The position numbers and the translations under genes are program-made. A stretch of 64,000 nucleotides of DNA, taken from NCBI GenBank assembly GCA_036244855.1, contig BQKZ01000009.1:330652-394651 (forward strand), given 5' to 3'. Below the pieces are notes generated by a model that saw nothing but the letters and a program-made list of their open reading frames with translations, had not been told where the DNA came from and did no database searches. Each line of letters begins with the position of its first letter. The first letter of the stretch is position 1. Shown here piece after piece: positions 11,476 to 22,290 of the stretch. The DNA is from Temnopleurus reevesii (Eukaryota; Echinodermata; Echinoidea; Temnopleuroida; Temnopleuridae).

Positions 11476-13724
11476 AAACAAAGTATAGAAGAGCCTATCA
11501 TGTATATGTAGTCACAAATGACCAAAGTTAACACCAAAATTCTAACCAGAACTTGCATTATTTGATCTACCAATGAGGGTAGATAATTGAAATCATATGG
11601 AAATTCTCTATGGGAAGTGTTGGTTTTCAGTTTGGATATTGACACGTTACAAATTGTTTACAAATTGGCTACATTTGGTTCTTGTGGTCTGAACACTCAT
11701 TATATTATGACCAATTCATTGTGGAATCACATGGAAATGCTTTGTCATACCCCATGGTTGATGTCTATAATTGTGGTGCTCTTTCAACGATATCTAAAAT
11801 TAGAATGGATGTACAAGTATTGAGGAAGCTGGTATGATTATTGTTGCCAAGGAAAAAAGAATGTTTTTATTGAAAACAGTTGCTGCAAAATTGTTGCTCC
11901 AAGCAAATTCTTTTGCAGAACTCTGTATTTTCTTTTATTTTGGCATGATCTGCATTTGGTTCGATTGCTTTATCCTCCACAACAAACAGATTTGCTGAGT
12001 TTGCTTTTTTAGGTAGAGTGCTTTTTTTTTAAATTATTGAAAGTGAGTAGCGTCTAGTTTATTTTCACAGGGTTTGACTCAGGACTGACAAATTTAATTT
12101 TGATGTTTGTTCATCGTTAATAATAATATCCACAGGTATATACAAATACACAATGTAGGTTTTGTGCAGTGACGTGCAGTCTTCAAATTGAATTAAAACA
12201 ACAGAAATTAGCACTTCGGTTGGGATGTTACGGCCTCCATGGCCTGATATCATTGACCCCATTTTCCAGCAACAGACTGTACAGCTATCATTACCCCCAA
12301 ATATGACTGTCTGTAAACAACACCCCAATGGAATGTCATTTCCCTATACAGCTCGCTCCAGTGTGTTGGGTAATCCACCGATTAGCACAATGGAGATCCC
12401 CATGTAAAACCCACGCGGTATTATGTTCAAATCAGCTCTCATTCTGGGCCGAGGCTTTGTCAGTGCTGCGAAGGATGGGTGCGTTTTACTCATTTTGGGA
12501 GCCGCACCTGTTCAAAGGTGTCACATTTTATTCCTGATGGGAGAGCATTTCACTGTGCATCCCCACCCATTGATTTTCATGTTTGGATCGTCAACAAGAC
12601 AGTAAGAGGAATATGTTCTTGCTCTATTAATTACTTTACTGTATATACTGTATACCTGTGAGATTAGCTTGCGATTGCTTAGTCATTTCTTTGTCTCAAT
12701 CACTACGACTCGACCCTTTTTACATATTCATCTGAAAGCGGACTAAAGTTGCCGCTGAATGTGGCCAGGCATACATGTTTGTATTTGGTAGTATAGTTTT
12801 CACAGTTCAGATAATGGATAAGTTAGCAAAGGAACTTAACATGTCTTTTGCCAAAGGAATGGTATTAATTTTCCTGTAGCTGCAACTGTACACGTAGCTC
12901 ACAAACTAAGATTTATTTTTTCTGTTATGTGAGCGAACCAGAAAATAAACCAAGCTCTCCAAAGAATAGAATTTGCACAAAAACAAAACGGAAGAGCTCT
13001 TCTTCTTGTAGGGTTTCTCGAGGCATCAAAATGCCTAAAATAGAGCTTTTACACTTGGCTTTGTTTAATGCATGCGTCGGCTAGGCAACCTGATTCCTTA
13101 GCCGAGTTGATGTTCTTATTTGGTATGCTATTGAAGCTTCTTGAATCCTAAAAATAGTTTTGTTACACAATTTTTTTACTTCACGCGTTTCATATGCAAA
13201 TGTTTCTGTTTTCATTAAGTAGTTTGCAGAAAACTCCTGGGCTGTTTAGACGTGTTTGAAAATGCTCCTTACTTTTTCAAGTAAGCGTAAGTGATCTTCC
13301 TGATTTTTTGCAGCACTGCAGAGGCATTTGCACTAATATAGAAATCTGACATTTAGAATCAATTTAAAGGTTATTCCAATCGAAGATTTCATGAATAAAT
13401 GTTACAATTTCATTTGCAATTTCGTTGTCCAGAGCCAATTATACTTCAATGTCTCTGGATAATTTCTAGACATTTGAAATTATTACCTTTATAATTATCT
13501 CCTTTTTAAAATATATTATGTGTATTTGATTAATGAATATATTTATTTATTTACTATTTCAATTGTTTCTTTATGGAGCAATATTTTCTATATAGTGGAC
13601 AATTGTCCCATGGCTTTAGTTGTTGTTGCATAAGAATCAAAGTAAGGAAAAATGAAGAAAGTCCCACCACTTAAATAGGGAGTGTCATTCAGTACAGGGC
13701 GGTGTTTCAACAAGTTACGAAAGA
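11476..13724. other. Spacer, no gene seen
   Basis: No convincing exon. About 12160-12610 is more GC-rich and less repetitive than its neighbours and ends near a donor-like GTAAGAGG at 12602. It could hold an upstream non-coding exon of the RNF41 gene, but nothing in the sequence proves this. Confidence 0.35.
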
Positions 13725-14082
13725 NNNNNNNNNNNNNNNNNNNNNNNNNNNNNNNNNNNNNNNNNNNNNNNNNNNNNNNNNNNNNNNNNNNNNNNNNNNN
13801 NNNNNNNNNNNNNNNNNNNNNNNNNNNNNNNNNNNNNNNNNNNNNNNNNNNNNNNNNNNNNNNNNNNNNNNNNNNNNNNNNNNNNNNNNNNNNNNNNNNN
13901 NNNNNNNNNNNNNNNNNNNNNNNNNNNNNNNNNNNNNNNNNNNNNNNNNNNNNNNNNNNNNNNNNNNNNNNNNNNNNNNNNNNNNNNNNNNNNNNNNNNN
14001 NNNNNNNNNNNNNNNNNNNNNNNNNNNNNNNNNNNNNNNNNNNNNNNNNNNNNNNNNNNNNNNNNNNNNNNNNNNNNNNNNN
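13725..14082. other. Assembly gap (358 N)
   Basis: An unbroken run of N. Any open frame spanning it is meaningless. Confidence 0.99.
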
Positions 14083-17000
14083 GCTACATGTATGTTTTTA
14101 GTTGTACATATACTGTGCTTAGTTCAAACAGAGGTCATTATAAAAGCAATTATTCAGGAGAGGCTTTTTCACTGTTAGACAGCTATGCTTAGTTAAATAA
14201 CCTCTGTTTGACTTCAGTAATTGTTGTAATGATATAATGGGGAATGAAATAAATCATCAAAGTGGGTTTAGAAGGTCAGGCTGGTTGATTTTGATGCAAA
14301 GTGTGGGGTTCGTTATTTGTTTATGTTTAGAAAGAAGGCAGCCTGGCCTTACTTTTTGTTATAGATAGTGGCAAGAAATTATCTTAATATGTAATTTCGT
14401 TAAGTCAAGTTCATTTCAGTTTGGTTTTGCTTTTGTGATGGACAATATGTAAATTGCAGTATTATAGGTAATTACTCTGAAATAAAGATTATTCCAAATT
14501 GTGATGAAGAACCCAGAGAAGAAAAAAATCATTTAAATGTGAGCAGAATATTGCAGGAAGTAATTTTCCTGGTATTGCATTGCAATTTGCTATACATTTT
14601 AGCAGGATTGCTGTACAAAAGATGTTTTGTGTAGCAACTTTTCCACATAGAACTGTACAATAAATTGTTGAAAATATTTCCTTGATGTCTAAAACTGCTA
14701 ATCAAATGTGAAAAGTAAAATCATTCATTGTATTGTCTTTCAGCGTGGGTTTTTGAGAACTTTTTAAGACGTGCAATGTTAAGAAAGAATGTTAACGGTG
14801 TCAAGAGGCCACTATTCATTATTTTCCCAGCGGAATTTTGCTTTGTGTGAAGCAATTGGCATTCAGGTTAATAACAATGTATTGTTATAACCCAGAATAT
14901 TAGGCTACGTGTACATACAGTACATGTACAATGGCCGGCCATTGACAGTAAACAAGCTATTACAAAAAATTTCCAAAATGATGTGGGCTAGGTTAACCTC
15001 ACTCAAGCAGAGCTAAACTAATACTTGCCTGTAGACTGGAAAATTGAAATATTACCTCTTTTGTTACATATTGTCATTGTCATCCAGTAGAAAAATCACT
15101 ATTAGTTTTGTCTGGTTGACGCAGAGCTTCAACCAAAGTTTATTTTGAATTAAGCAAAAATAATATTTATTTGTCCTCCGACCGACCCTGTATAAATTGC
15201 CCATCCTGATTCTTTCCATTTTTTATTAAACACAAGTAAACTTTTCATTTAAATACAAAATAAATTCACAAATCTGTAGGCGTGTATGGAATACATGTAT
15301 GATGTGAAGAGGCATTTTAAAACAAATCCTGGTTGTACTTTGATTTCTACAATTAGTCTCATTTTTCTCATTAAATGTGGTCGAACTAATCAACTCTCCT
15401 TAAAAAGGGTGATCGTAAGCTTTAAGGACTACTTTACATTTTTTTAGAGGGAAGGCCTTTTTAAGAGTGGTCTACTACATGTACATGTATGTATAATATA
15501 CAGAATGTCTGCATATCGTCATGTACATGTTTGTTATACAGGTAGAGTTTACGACAAACCTTGTCAGCAATATCTAATGTTCCGTATTTCCTTCTACAAT
15601 GCGTGTAGAACTTATATACAAATTCTGTTTTTGTGATAATTTGTGTAACCTGTTGGCGAATATCAAGTAATTGCTCACAATTTGAATCTAATATTCCATT
15701 TCCATGGATCTTTTAGCGTCGCATGGTTGACCAATTTCTTCTTTTTCAAGGATTTTTTCTTCTCCCAGGCAACGTTTTCTCAACCTATTGTGACATCGTT
15801 TTGTGACGTGTATCTAAATATTGTGATTAATCGCCCTCAATGAATAACAGGTCGCTCGTGTAAATATACATTGTAGGATGGCACCAAGCAAATAAAGCAA
15901 CTTGCTTCTGTCTACATACTTTCAAGTTCATTCTCACAATTCTCTCAGGAGTCGTCGTTAGACATGACATATGGATCCAGGTTTGACGAATCTTCAATTT
16001 TCTTTTGTGCAGAAGTGAATATATTGGATTAAGAATTGGCTCTTCATTTGACATTGGTATGATATGCCTTTACAGATCATGTTTATGTTTCGTGTATTTG
16101 AGGTTCTTCCTTGATTGTATAAAAAGACAATAGTAGGGGATACACTTACAGCCAAAACTGTGAAGGTTTCAGAAACTTTGACAGTCCCCAAGGGATATGA
16201 AATTCAAGTTTCACTCTGTTCAAATGTTCATAATTTCCGAAAACACAAGATTATCTATTTACATTTATTTATGGTTTGCTGCAGTCTCATCAAGGTCAAT
16301 GGACCCCCCTCCTCCTCCTGCAGAGTGTTGGATGTGAACAACGTTTCATGGAAGTTTTGTTAATAGATTTGAGTGACCTTTTACGTAGGCGCAACTGACT
16401 TTCAGCATTCACATAAATGTTACGCAGCAAAGGGCATGACCACGTGTGCGAGTTATAAGGGGGAGAGGTGTCCTTTTTTTTCTTTTGATTTTTTATGAAA
16501 TACATATACATTCATATTTATGATCATAGTTAGTGAAACTTCAAGTTTCGGGATAAGTGTAGACATGGCTAAGTTTGACTCCCTGTTTATAGTGACATGA
16601 GTTGAATAATTGGAATATTTGCGCCATTGTTTTGCAGAGAATAACCATAAATATCTTGGTCTCTTCCCTCATTTATTGTCAGTGATGCCTTTGTTTGAAA
16701 TGGAATGTGATCGTGTGATCCTCTAACGACCCATTATGCCTTCCCTTTAATGACCTGACTTGCAATGTTTGGCATCTGTGGCCTTATTTGTTAAGGGTTA
16801 CAGTGGTCTTATTGGCTTCATCATATTTGATTTTTCTTTTTACCCATAACTTCTCTCTATCAATTCTCTCCTCTTCTTATTACATTTTTATTTCTACTTT
16901 AATTATCAACTACCTTAAAGTATATTTGGACTTTGCATCATGAGTGAATGAGCTCATTCCACTTGTTGTTCCATCCTACAACTAATGCAGATCACATATT

Positions 17001-17689
17001 TTAGCTCATACATGTACATGTATGTATTCAGAGAATGATCTTTTGGGACTTTTGTTTGGGTTTATGTTTTTATTGGACATCGATTTTGTTTTTTATGTTA
17101 ATTCACACAAAAAAAATTCATGAGCCATTTAATATTTGCTAGTATTTTCCTCCCAAAGTGATTTAGACCTTTTTAAATACACATACAGTTGTATCTCCCG
17201 ATGACATTTAACCTGTATGTATAAATTCGGACAGGCTTTATACAATATAGAGAGGCATACAATACTATCAATCATAATCATTGTGGAAATGTCATTGCGG
17301 GATAAATGCATACAAAAGTTGTCTACACAATTTGAATGGTAATATACTTAGGTACGTTCCATGATTGATGGTTGACGGTTCTTGAAAAGTTCAGAGCAAA
17401 CAATTCGCTAGTAGACTCCTGTTGCAGAAATAAAATTTGGGGGGAATATTTTGGGATTGATTTTTATTGTCTGTTTTTAATACATCATGAGTATTTCGCG
17501 AATGTGCTATCCATTGTTATTTCACTATTAGTCGGTAATAGAGGAGGATATGAATGCCATCTTAAAATGGAAATAGTATTTTGAGCTTCATTATTTGAGT
17601 TCCAGTAATGATCTTATCCATTCTACCATCTTGACATGGAATCTATTCATCCTAATTCATTGCACTGATTGTTTGTTTATTTCTTCCAG
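14083..17689. other. AT-rich spacer upstream of RNF41, no coding gene seen
   Basis: No supported exon. Words of the type TACATGTACATGTA recur (about 15475-15490 and 17008-17025). The promoter and first non-coding exon of RNF41 are probably here or further left, but I could not place them. Confidence 0.4.
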
Positions 17690-17727
17690 ATCTTGATTGA
17701 GTAATTTTCAAGGAGTGGTCAGCAAAG

Positions 17728-20108
17728 ATGGGGTACGAGGTGGCCCGCTTCGAGGGTGATGTTGACGAAGAGCTTATCTGTCCAATCTGTAGTGCAGTGC
17801 TTGAGGACCCTCAGCAGGTAATGTTATTGATAATAATAATGACATTAATAATGATATGCATTATATATAGTGCTCTACCATTTCCTATTGAAACTGACCG
17901 AAGCGTTTCACGTTATCACCCAGTCATTGGATACATAGCATGTCGCCTGTTAGGCGCGAACTAGTCTGCCAGAACAGACCCTTGGGTTTCGTAGTGCGCA
18001 TACACAGAGAGTGATACAGGTTTATGCATTGTGCGTCCCATTGTGTGTCTCATGCTCTCCCCAATGCTGTATATTTGTAATGTAGTCACACAATGCATAC
18101 CCTGTATCATGCTCTGCGCACGCTCACACCGAAAGTCTTAGGGTATGTACTTTCAAACTAGGCACGCACTACTAAACCAACCACAAGACGATTGTTTTCT
18201 ACCAGTACCCAAACACCACTTGGGTGAGAGTGGCTAATGTGGATAAAATTTCTTGTCAAAGGAAATTGGTGCCAATGGGAACCAAACCCAGGACCCTGTG
18301 ATTGAAGGATGTTGCGCCCCGGTCACATAGGACCCCGGAAGCAACACGATTTACCCGACTCTTTGTTAATTCACAGTTAACTGCCTCAGAACAACGAGTC
18401 TTGGTGAATCGTGTTGCTTCCGGGGTCCATGTGACCGGGGCTTAACCACTAGACCACGACACCTCCACGAATTACATGTAGAACATATGGACAGAGGCCT
18501 GTAGACGGTAGAAAATCAGTGCGTATTTAAATGACAAGTGCGCAACTGATGTGTGCATCATTTATTGCACTCATGAGATGTGCACTCATTTTCTATCATC
18601 CACAAGCCTCTGTCAATAAATTTTGAAAACCCACTAGTAAGATGAGTGGAGGGTCAGAAACTTTTGGGGAAGGAGGCTTTTTTTTTTTTTTCATTTTTTA
18701 AGGTGGCTCTTTTCATTGATGAGGGTGACATAATTCAGGCCTTGTCATAAAGAGGGATTTGTATTTTGTATAAAGAAGAAATTGATATATAAAAGTCACT
18801 AAACCTATGTAACATACATGTACAAAATATCTCGTAAGAATATTCCCACTTGTTTCAATGTACATATTCTTGTCAATGTCAATGTACTTGTTACAATGTT
18901 GGTTATTCCTTTCAATTAATGCATCAGTCTTGTTTAAATACTGATGTTCGATCATTATTATCTACTACCTGTATGACTCAAAATGCCAGACACCAGGGTA
19001 CAGAATGCGTGGTTTCATGCTAGGGTTATTTTGCCTAAAGATAATTTCGTCATTTCTCTATCTGTGAAACCACTCCAACATACAATCAAAAAGGCAATCC
19101 AGGCATTTGGTATTTCTTATCACATGTCCCACCCCCGTAAATATCCTGTTTGCCCTTCAAATTGGTTTGCCAAGTATTCTTATTGGAAAAAAGGGCATAT
19201 TAACGTTAATTTGAATATTCTTTTACTTGTGATTGCAGGCACCAGAGTGTGAGCATGCTTTCTGTTCAACCTGCATCCAGGAATGGCTATCTCGCCAGCA
19301 GACATGCCCGGTAGACCGTAATCACATCACTTCCCAACAGCTCAAACCAGTGCCTCGCATCTTACGCAACCTGCTCGCCCGGCTCCAGATCCGATGTGAC
19401 AATGAGGGCTTTGGTTGCACCTCCATTGTCCGTTTGGACTCGCTACAGCAGCACCTGCAGGAGTGCGAACACAACCCCAAGCGTCCCGTCCACTGCGACA
19501 GGGGCTGCGGGATGGTCATCCCCAAGGATGAGGTCAAGGATCATAACTGCGTGAAGGAGCTGCGGCTTCTTGTCCAGAGCCAGGCTAGCAAGCTTGGGGA
19601 GCAGGAGACGGAGATGACGGAGATTCGCAGCCAGCTATCGGAGCATCGCCGTGAGATGCAGATGCTGAAGGAATATATCCGTGCCATACGTATCTCAAAT
19701 CCCAACACAAGCCCATCGGTGCGTGCCATCGAGGACGAGATCGAGAACAATGAGGTGGTTCGATGGGTCAATTCCATGCCACTTGCCCGTGTGACACGTT
19801 GGGGTGGGATGATTTCCACGCCCGATGTAGTTCTACAGACCGTCATCAAACGCTCTCTGCTAGAGAGCCACTGCCCCGCGCACATCGTTGCCGAACTCAT
19901 GGAGAATGCGCAAGAGCGCAATTGGCCGCCAGGGTTGAGTACCCTGGAGACGAGGCAAATGAACCGCCACACTTACGAACAGTACGTCTGCCGAAGGATA
20001 CCCAGCAAACAAGCGGTGCTAGTCATGGCGTGTGATAACGCCCATATGGGGGAGGATTTCACGCTAGATCCAGGGTTGGTCATGATCTTTGCACATGGTA
20101 TAGAATGA
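17728..20108 (+). CDS. RNF41: E3 ubiquitin-protein ligase NRDP1 (RNF41)
   Basis: Two coding exons, 17728-17817 (donor GTAATG) and 19239-20108 (acceptor GATTGCAG), joined in phase 0, give 319 residues, close to the 317 of the human protein as I recall it. Residues 18-56 form the RING: C18, C21, C34, H36, C39, C42, C53 and D56, the C3HC3D pattern of this family. The intron cuts the RING between residues 30 and 31. A second Cys/His-rich segment (about 78-140, with CEHNPKRPV and CGMVIPKDE), a predicted coiled coil (about 135-175) and the conserved C-terminal USP8-binding domain (about 190-319, with RVTRWGGMISTPD, TLETRQMNR and GLVMIFAHG) follow. NRDP1 ubiquitinates ErbB3 and other substrates; that role is known in mammals and inferred here. 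The exon holding the ATG starts at 17690 after TTCTTCCAG, so at least one 5' non-coding exon lies upstream. All key residues are present. Confidence 0.96.
18190..18468 (-). mobile_element. tRNA-derived SINE in the RNF41 intron, split by a MITE
   Basis: Minus strand. An A-box-like TGGTCTAGTGG (18456-18446) and a B-box-like GGTTTGGTTCC (18288-18278) match the internal RNA polymerase III promoter of tRNA genes. The stretch after the B box matches the SINE at 21603-21874. A 126-bp foldback element (18316-18441) is inserted between the boxes. Without it the gap between boxes would be 31 bases, close to the 33 of the intact copy. The 3' part is truncated or too diverged to follow. Confidence 0.75.
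18316..18441. mobile_element. 126-bp foldback MITE inserted in a SINE
   Basis: It starts with GCCCCGGTCACAT and ends with the exact reverse complement; the pairing continues through GGACCCCGGAAGCAACACG. Related copies are at 22162-22290 and 31371-31619. No coding capacity. A target-site duplication could not be defined with certainty. Confidence 0.85.
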
Positions 20109-20171
20109 TGACATAGACACATCACATCCTGGAAAACAAGATTTGCAAGGGGAAAAAATGTGTAGAATGTA

Positions 20172-20498
20172 CAGTCAACCTTGCCTAAGTTTAATCTGTT
20201 GGTACTGAAGAAGAAGTTTGGACTTTAATTTGATGCATGCAGGGTAAAAGTAACGCAATGTAAATAGAAGAGGACTTTAAAAGACCTTTTACTTGGCGAA
20301 TGTTCAACTTACACATGTTTGACTTCGGCAAGGTTGACTATGTTTTACTTCCATTGTTCATTAAGCTTATTCTGAACAGTACAACATAGAGTTGATTATA
20401 CCAATGTCAAATTTTCTTAGATTAAAGAAGAGGACTTTAAGTACCATGGATTTGGCAATGTTCAACTTAGACATGGTTGACTTAGGCAAGGTTGACTG
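20172..20498. mobile_element. Pogo-like MITE with TA target site
   Basis: The left end CAGTCAACCTTGCCTAAG and the right end CTTAGGCAAGGTTGACTG are inverted repeats, each flanked by TA. This fits a non-autonomous element of the Tc1/mariner-pogo type. The right end also occurs, with changes, once in each unit of the 160-bp tandem array, so the original right boundary is ambiguous. It begins 63 bases after the RNF41 stop and probably forms part of the 3' UTR. Confidence 0.55.
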
Positions 20499-20760
20499 TA
20501 TGCTGTATTTCCATTGTTCATTAAGCTTATTCTGAACAGTACAACATAGAGTTAACTATGCCAATGTCAAATTTTCTTAGATTAAAGAAGAGGACTTAAA
20601 GTACCATGGATTTGACGATAGTTCAACGTACACATGGCCGAATTAGGCAAGGTTGACTCTATGTTGTATTTCCATTGTTCATCAAGCTCATTCTGTGAGC
20701 AGTAGAACAGTATACAGTTCATTTTCCCTAGATGTCAAATCTTTTGAAATAAAGAAATAG
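20262..20760. repeat. 160-bp tandem array downstream of RNF41
   Basis: The word AGGACTT recurs at 20271, 20431 and 20591, a constant 160-base period, with long matching stretches such as CCATTGTTCATTAAGCTTAT in the first two units. Three units are clear; a degenerate fourth follows and a further related fragment lies at 20812-20890. Each unit ends with a GGCAAGGTTGACT transposon-end word. Confidence 0.85.
20748..20753 (+). promoter_or_regulatory. Candidate polyadenylation signal for RNF41
   Basis: AATAAA about 640 bases after the stop codon, at the end of the tandem array. Other AATAAA words lie further downstream, so the true 3' end is not fixed by sequence alone. Confidence 0.25.
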
Positions 20761-21602
20761 CTTTGTCTGAGAGAAACTTTGACTTATGGTGGGGAAAAGG
20801 AACATTATATCAGAAGAAAAGGACCTGAAAATACCTTCAAAATAGCCAATTATTTGACTTATCCAATGTCAATTTAAGCAAGGTTCACTGGACTTTTAAA
20901 GCAGTGCATTCACTGATTGGAATTTCTAACTAAGAAAGGAAACACCCAATCGCAGTAGAATGTGGACAGCTCCATTCTTTTTGTATGTAACTCCATGCAG
21001 CTTAAAACTTTGCATTGGAGTGGAGATCAGTTCCAGAATTATTTTTAAAAAGTGTTAGCAGCCTTAATTTGTCTCCATTCCAGAATGCTCTGATCTCTCA
21101 AATCTCTCAAAAGTTTTCACAGTTGTAATGAAATTTTAGGATGAAATTATTACGTTTTGCTATTAGTTAATCTGAACATCAAATTTTGAGTATTAAAGTT
21201 GAATTGCATAAATCAAACAATTGTTTCCTTTGCAGATTTACTCCTTTTTTCTGGAAAATAATACAACAAAATGTAGCTTATTGCTTATTTACTCAAAGAA
21301 ATTTACAGATTAGAGTGTTTATCAGAGCTTTGGTGTTGATGACCATTAATTTTATTTAACAAGAGGAGGGTGCCTATATTTCTTGTATGTCTTGCCTGCG
21401 GCTGTTGCAAATTTATTTCATTCTCTTTGTGTGTTTTTTTTTTTGGCTTGCCGTAATGTATATAGAGGATAGTAATGTAGAGTAGATCTAAGCTTATAAT
21501 CTGCTACGATGCAATGGGATGGAGGATGACAAACCATTATTGGGTGATTCTGTGCAATGTATGCCATGGGATATGTCTTGATTCAATTGAATTTGAATAG
21601 AA

Positions 21603-21874
21603 ATAATAATTATAGATGTACTTATCCACTCTGCTGAGTGCTCAAGGCGCTTTACATTAATACTACCCTGGCTTTAGCCCGGCGGCAACCAGCGCACTTG
21701 GCATGTCAAGGAATAAATATTCCTGCCAGGTACCCATTCACCTCACCTGGGTTGAGTGCAGCACAATGTGGATTAATTTCTTACTGAAGAAAATTGACGC
21801 CATGGGTGGGATTTGAACCTACGACCCTCTGGTTGAAAGGTGAGAGTCATGACCACTACACCATGGCGCCTCCA
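21603..21874 (-). mobile_element. Full-length tRNA-derived SINE
   Basis: Minus strand. A box TGGTGTAGTGG (21863-21853), B box GGTTCAAATCC (21819-21809), a central part with GGTACCTGGCAGGAA, and a 3' end with AAAGCGCCTTGAGCACTC near the left edge. Imperfect direct repeats of the type TAGAAATAATAAT flank it (about 21597 and 21876), consistent with target-site duplication. The tRNA-like head is not a functional tRNA gene. Confidence 0.8.
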
Positions 21875-22161
21875 CTAGAAATTAATAGTAATTTATTCTG
21901 GCTCGTAATGTATAAATCTTTACTATTGCATCTGGTAGGAATGATTGAGCTTTACAGATTTTCTAGTTGTTCACTTATAGTAACCATTTGGATGCGATGG
22001 GCTTCTACAGATGACGAGCTAGGTGATCATTCTGTGACGACGGGCCTGTAGAAGAGCCAAGATTATGAAAGATTTTGTAGATGATTTCAGCTTTTCACCT
22101 CTGAAATACTGAATCTGATCAATATTTTCAAGAGCAAATTATGGAAATTAGTCCTGTCTTA

Positions 22162-22290
22162 GGCCCCAGTCACATTTAAGTTCCCACTGAATATGATTCT
22201 ATACAACTCTTTGTTCTGAGGCAGCTAACTGTGAACTGAACAAAGTGGTGTTTGATCATGTTGCTTCCAGGCTTCTATGTTACCGGGGCC
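22162..22290. mobile_element. Foldback MITE, second copy
   Basis: Starts GGCCCCAGTCACAT and ends ATGTTACCGGGGCC, with interior words AGGCAGCTAACTGTGAACTG and TTGCTTCCAGG shared with the copies at 18316 and 31371. The arms are more diverged than in the SINE-inserted copy. Confidence 0.8.

Noticed and set aside
13682..14178. Open frames of 139 and 158 codons
   Set aside because: They exist only because they cross a run of N.
19322..20035. Frames of 71 to 143 codons overlapping RNF41
   Set aside because: Other-frame shadows of RNF41 exon 2.
21809..21863. tRNA gene
   Set aside because: The A and B boxes belong to the head of a SINE; the cloverleaf is not maintained and the element continues into a SINE body.
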